A DNA stretch of 64,000 bases from Bradyrhizobium manausense (GTDB taxonomy: Bacteria; Pseudomonadota; Alphaproteobacteria; Rhizobiales; Xanthobacteraceae): assembly GCF_018129685.1 (NCBI RefSeq), contig NZ_JAFCLG010000007.1, positions 1 to 64,000 of the forward strand, read 5' to 3'. Positions 61,194 to 64,000 of the stretch are shown here, one piece after another. The translations under genes and the position numbers were made by a program. The notes under the pieces are model-generated. The model worked only from the letters and a program-made list of their open reading frames with translations. It did not search any database and was not told the origin of the DNA. How positions within the stretch are numbered: the stretch's first letter is position 1; each line of letters starts with the position of its first letter.

Positions 61194-63374
61194 ATGCCTC
61201 GCGACAGCGACAAAGACAACGATTCCCGCGGCCGGCGAGGCCCCTCCAAGGGACCATCAAGGGGACCATCGAAGGGCCCGGCAAAGGGCGGCCGCAGCGG
61301 CAAGCCGCGCGGTCCCGACAAGAAATTCGCCAAGCGCGGCTTCGAGGGCAAGAGCGAGGGCGACAAGCGAGCCCCTCGCGGCGATCGCGATAGCCGCCCG
61401 CCGCGCGGCGACCGCGACAGCCGTCCGGCGTTCCGCCGCCGCGAAGAGGGCGATGCGCCGCGCCGCGATTTTTCCGATCGCCCCCGCTTCAAGCGCGATG
61501 ATCGCGGCAGCGAGGGCCGCGGCGAGCGCAGCTTCAAGCCGCGCGGCGACCGCCCCTTCTCCGATCGCGGATCGCGCGATGGCGAGAAGCGCGCTTTCAA
61601 GCCGCGTGGCGAGCGTCCGTCCCATGGCCGCGACGACCGCCCGCCGCGCAGCCGGGATCGCGACGATGCGCGTCCGGCCGGTCGGACCAGTGACAGAAAG
61701 TTTGGCGACAAGAAGCCCTACGCGCCGCGTGGCGATCGCCCGGAGCGCAAGTTCGACGGCGAACGGAAATTTTCGCGGGGCGCGCCTGATCGCGAACGCG
61801 ACCGGGGGGACCGTGGGCCGCGCGAGGATCGTGGCGAGCGCAGCTTCAAGCCGCGTGGAGATCGCCCGAATTTCGATCGCGGGGATCGCGCGCCGCGCGG
61901 CGACCGTCCGGAGCGCAAATTCGACGGCGAGCGCAAATTTTCGCGTGGCGCACCGGATCGCGAACGCGACCGGGGGGATCGCGGGCCACGCAAGGAATTT
62001 GGCAAGGATTTCGGCGGCCGCGATCGCGGCCAGGACAAGCCCTGGCAGAAGCGTGAAGGCAGCGGCGACGACCGTCCGCGCTTCTCGCGTTCGCGCGACG
62101 ATCGTCCATCCGGCGATCGCCCGTTCCGCGATCGCCCTAAGTTCGATCGGCCGCGCGATGATCGCGCATCGGGCGACCGTCCGTTCCGTGAGCGTCCGAA
62201 ATTCGATCGTCCGCGCGAGCGGCCCGAAGGCCGCACGGACTGGCAGGAACATCCGCGCAGCGAGAGCCGCTTCGGCGACCGCCCGCGCCGTGAAAACGAA
62301 GACGAGAGCCGGATCTTCGAGAAGCGTCCGGCCTTCGGCGGCCGTGGCGCCTATCGCGCGCGCGAGCGCGATGTCGAAGGACGTCCGCGACGGGAAGAGG
62401 CTCCGAAGCCGAAGAAGGAAGGCGAGCGCATCGCCAAGGCGCTGGCGCGCGCGGGGCTCGCCTCGCGCCGCGATGCCGAGGAGATGGTCACGCAGGGCCG
62501 CGTCACCGTCAACGGCCGCGTCATCAACTCACCGGCGCTCGACATCACCAAAAACGACGTCGTTCTGGTCGACGGCAAGCCGTTGCCGGAGCGTGAGCGG
62601 ACGCGGCTGTTCCTCTATCACAAGCCGCGCGGGCTGATGACGACGCATGACGATCCCGAGGGGCGTCCGACCGTGTTCGACAATCTGCCCGAAGGCCTGC
62701 CGCGGCTGATCAGCGTCGGCCGGCTCGACTTCAACACCGAAGGCCTGCTGCTGCTCACCAATGATGGTGGCCTCGCCCGCACGCTCGAACTGCCGGACAC
62801 CGGCTGGCTGCGGCGCTATCGCGTGCGCGCCCATGGCGACATCACGCAGGCGCAGCTCGATCAGCTCAAGGACGGCATCGAGGTCGACGGCGTGAAATAC
62901 GGTCCGATCGAGGCGACGCTGGAGCGGGACCAGGGCGCCAATGTCTGGCTGGTTTTCGCGATCCGCGAAGGCAAGAACCGCGAGGTGCGCAACGTCTGCG
63001 CCCATCTCGGGCTCGAGGTGAACCGGCTGATCCGCGTGTCCTATGGACCGTTCCAGCTCGGCGAAGTCCCCGAGGGCGAGGTCGAAGAGGTCCGCGCGCG
63101 TGTGCTGCGCGATCAGCTCGGCGACAAGGTGATCGAGAAGTCGGGCGCGCAGTTCGACGTGCCGAAGAAATCCTCCGAGGGCGATGCATCTGGCGCCAAG
63201 ACGTCCAAGCGCGAGGTCATCGCCGACCGCAAGGGCCGCCGCGTGGTGGTGCAACGCACCGGCAGCGAGGAGGCGCGCGAGCGCAACGAGGAAGAGGCGA
63301 GCGGCTACGGTCCGCCGCGCCGCCCCAAGCGCGGCTATCATGGCAAGCGCGATCTGACGCCGCGGGAGGACTAG
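61194..63374 (+). CDS. rluB: RluB-type 23S rRNA pseudouridine synthase with a long RGD-rich extension
   Basis: A 726-residue protein, about three times the usual size. Residues 1-410 are a low-complexity region rich in Arg, Asp, Gly, Pro and Lys with repeats such as GERKFSRGAPDRERDRGDRG (about residues 189-208 and again 245-264). Residues 411-660 hold an S4 domain (GERIAKALARAGLASRRDAE) and a pseudouridine synthase domain with GRLDFNTEGLLLL, where D512 is the catalytic Asp. It targets 23S rRNA uridine (RluB/RluE group). rsmD begins 1 bp after its stop codon. The name is by domain; RluE or RluF specificity cannot be excluded. Confidence 0.87.
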   Translation: MPRDSDKDNDSRGRRGPSKGPSRGPSKGPAKGGRSGKPRGPDKKFAKRGFEGKSEGDKRAPRGDRDSRPPRGDRDSRPAFRRREEGDAPRRDFSDRPRFKRDDRGSEGRGERSFKPRGDRPFSDRGSRDGEKRAFKPRGERPSHGRDDRPPRSRDRDDARPAGRTSDRKFGDKKPYAPRGDRPERKFDGERKFSRGAPDRERDRGDRGPREDRGERSFKPRGDRPNFDRGDRAPRGDRPERKFDGERKFSRGAPDRERDRGDRGPRKEFGKDFGGRDRGQDKPWQKREGSGDDRPRFSRSRDDRPSGDRPFRDRPKFDRPRDDRASGDRPFRERPKFDRPRERPEGRTDWQEHPRSESRFGDRPRRENEDESRIFEKRPAFGGRGAYRARERDVEGRPRREEAPKPKKEGERIAKALARAGLASRRDAEEMVTQGRVTVNGRVINSPALDITKNDVVLVDGKPLPERERTRLFLYHKPRGLMTTHDDPEGRPTVFDNLPEGLPRLISVGRLDFNTEGLLLLTNDGGLARTLELPDTGWLRRYRVRAHGDITQAQLDQLKDGIEVDGVKYGPIEATLERDQGANVWLVFAIREGKNREVRNVCAHLGLEVNRLIRVSYGPFQLGEVPEGEVEEVRARVLRDQLGDKVIEKSGAQFDVPKKSSEGDASGAKTSKREVIADRKGRRVVVQRTGSEEARERNEEEASGYGPPRRPKRGYHGKRDLTPRED

Positions 63375-63375
63375 C

Positions 63376-63930
63376 TTGCGTGTCGTCGGCGGTCGCTTGA
63401 AGGGGCGCAATCTCGCCTCGCCGTCCTCGCGCGACATCCGTCCCACGGCGGATCGTCTGCGCGAATCCGTGTTCAACATCCTCGTGCATGCCTATGACGA
63501 TCCGATTTCGGATGCGCGCGTGCTCGATCTCTTTGCCGGCACCGGCGCGCTCGGCATCGAGGCGTCCTCGCGCGGCGCCAGGTTCACGCTCTTCGTCGAC
63601 AATGGCGCCGAGGCCCGCGCGCTGCTGCGCAACAACGTCGAGTCGCTTGGCCTCGGCGGCGTCACGAAAGTCTATCGCCGCGATGCGACCGATCTCGGCC
63701 CCGCGCATCCGGTCGAGCCTTTCTCGCTGGTGTTCCTCGATCCGCCCTATGGCAAGGGCTTTGCGGAGAAGGCACTGGCGAGCTTGCGCGACGGCGGCTG
63801 GTTGTCGCCCGGTGCCCTGCTGGTGGTGGAAGAGGCGAAGGCCGCGCAGTTCGCGACGCCGGAAGGCTTCGAGGAATTGGAGCGGCGGGCGTACGACGAC
63901 ACGGAGTTCGTGTTTCTCAAGAGGCCGTAG
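63376..63930 (+). CDS. rsmD: 16S rRNA (guanine-966-N2)-methyltransferase RsmD
   Basis: A 184-residue methyltransferase that methylates G966 of 16S rRNA. The motifs are RVVGGRLKGRNL, RPTADRLRESVFNIL, LDLFAGTGALGIEASSRGA (SAM site), and LVFLDPPYGKG (catalytic DPPY). A TTG start at 63376 follows gggagga in the end of the rluB-like gene. The pair forms an rRNA-modification operon. Confidence 0.93.
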   Translation: MRVVGGRLKGRNLASPSSRDIRPTADRLRESVFNILVHAYDDPISDARVLDLFAGTGALGIEASSRGARFTLFVDNGAEARALLRNNVESLGLGGVTKVYRRDATDLGPAHPVEPFSLVFLDPPYGKGFAEKALASLRDGGWLSPGALLVVEEAKAAQFATPEGFEELERRAYDDTEFVFLKRP

Positions 63931-63940
63931 CCCCGGTATC

Positions 63941-64000
63941 GTAGGGTGGGCAAAGCGAAAGCGTGCCCACCACCTGTCGCGATCATCGGCAGATGGTGGG
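63941..64000. repeat. family C repeat, partial at the window end
   Basis: gtagggtgggcaaagcgaaa with gtgcccaccacctg and agatggtggg matches the element at 39733-39830. The right half lies outside the window. Confidence 0.75.

Overview
The window looks like chromosomal DNA of a Bradyrhizobium-type alphaproteobacterium (Rhizobiales, Nitrobacteraceae). The evidence is GC-rich coding with strong third-position bias, HisZ next to a long HisG, a CIRCE-controlled groESL pair, DUF2076, DUF4170 and DUF2093 proteins, a TorF-type porin, and families of GC-rich palindromic repeats between genes. The species assignment is inference from protein content; no rRNA or tRNA gene was found.

Layout. 0.2-6.2 kb: a minus-strand surface-polysaccharide cluster (GT-C-like membrane protein, SGNH hydrolase, two acyltransferase-3 proteins, HSL-type esterase). 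6.6-11 kb: amidohydrolase, cysteine-free ribosomal protein L36, TPR protein, small secreted proteins, alpha/beta hydrolase, cytochrome c. 11.3-16.6 kb: glycolate oxidase glcD-glcE-glcF with a membrane acyltransferase inserted between glcD and glcE. 16.7-24.3 kb: histone-H1-like protein, porin, SbmA/ABCD-type ABC exporter, lactate/glycolate permease, META-like and other exported proteins. 24.5-26.7 kb: groES-groEL with CIRCE and a promoter. 26.8-32.4 kb: lipoprotein, CheZ, L,D-transpeptidase, DUF2076, ChbG-like deacetylase plus GT2 glycosyltransferase. 32.5-37.9 kb: hisZ-hisG, regulators, rsmE. 38.1-46.2 kb: ubiA, then a tightly overlapping run pmbA, cysQ-like, DUF4170, DUF374 acyltransferase, waaA, lpxK (lipid A/Kdo assembly). 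46.4-50.1 kb: small secreted proteins, DUF2093, a dienelactone-hydrolase-like protein without its nucleophile, xseA. 50.2-53 kb: alpha/beta hydrolase, YciB-like protein, membrane protein and winged-helix regulator. 53-57.7 kb: an accessory island. 57.9-64 kb: purD, a fluoroacetate-dehalogenase-like enzyme, tadA, an RluB-type pseudouridine synthase with a 400-residue Arg/Asp/Gly-rich extension, and rsmD.

The most unusual part is about 53.1-56.3 kb. Its base composition is visibly lower in GC, its genes are unrecognised, and it holds four related palindromic repeats that separate the genes like cassette boundaries. Its largest gene encodes a roughly 570-residue protein with an Apea-like HEPN ribonuclease motif (R-x4-H), which makes it a candidate single-protein defence or abortive-infection RNase. 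One palindrome supplies that gene's own stop codon. No integrase or transposase is visible nearby.

Other points of interest are a haloacid dehalogenase that keeps every catalytic position of the fluoroacetate enzyme, a possible sliding-clamp motif at the XseA C terminus, a long-form HisG paired with HisZ, and several 12-15 bp tandem repeats inside or beside genes.
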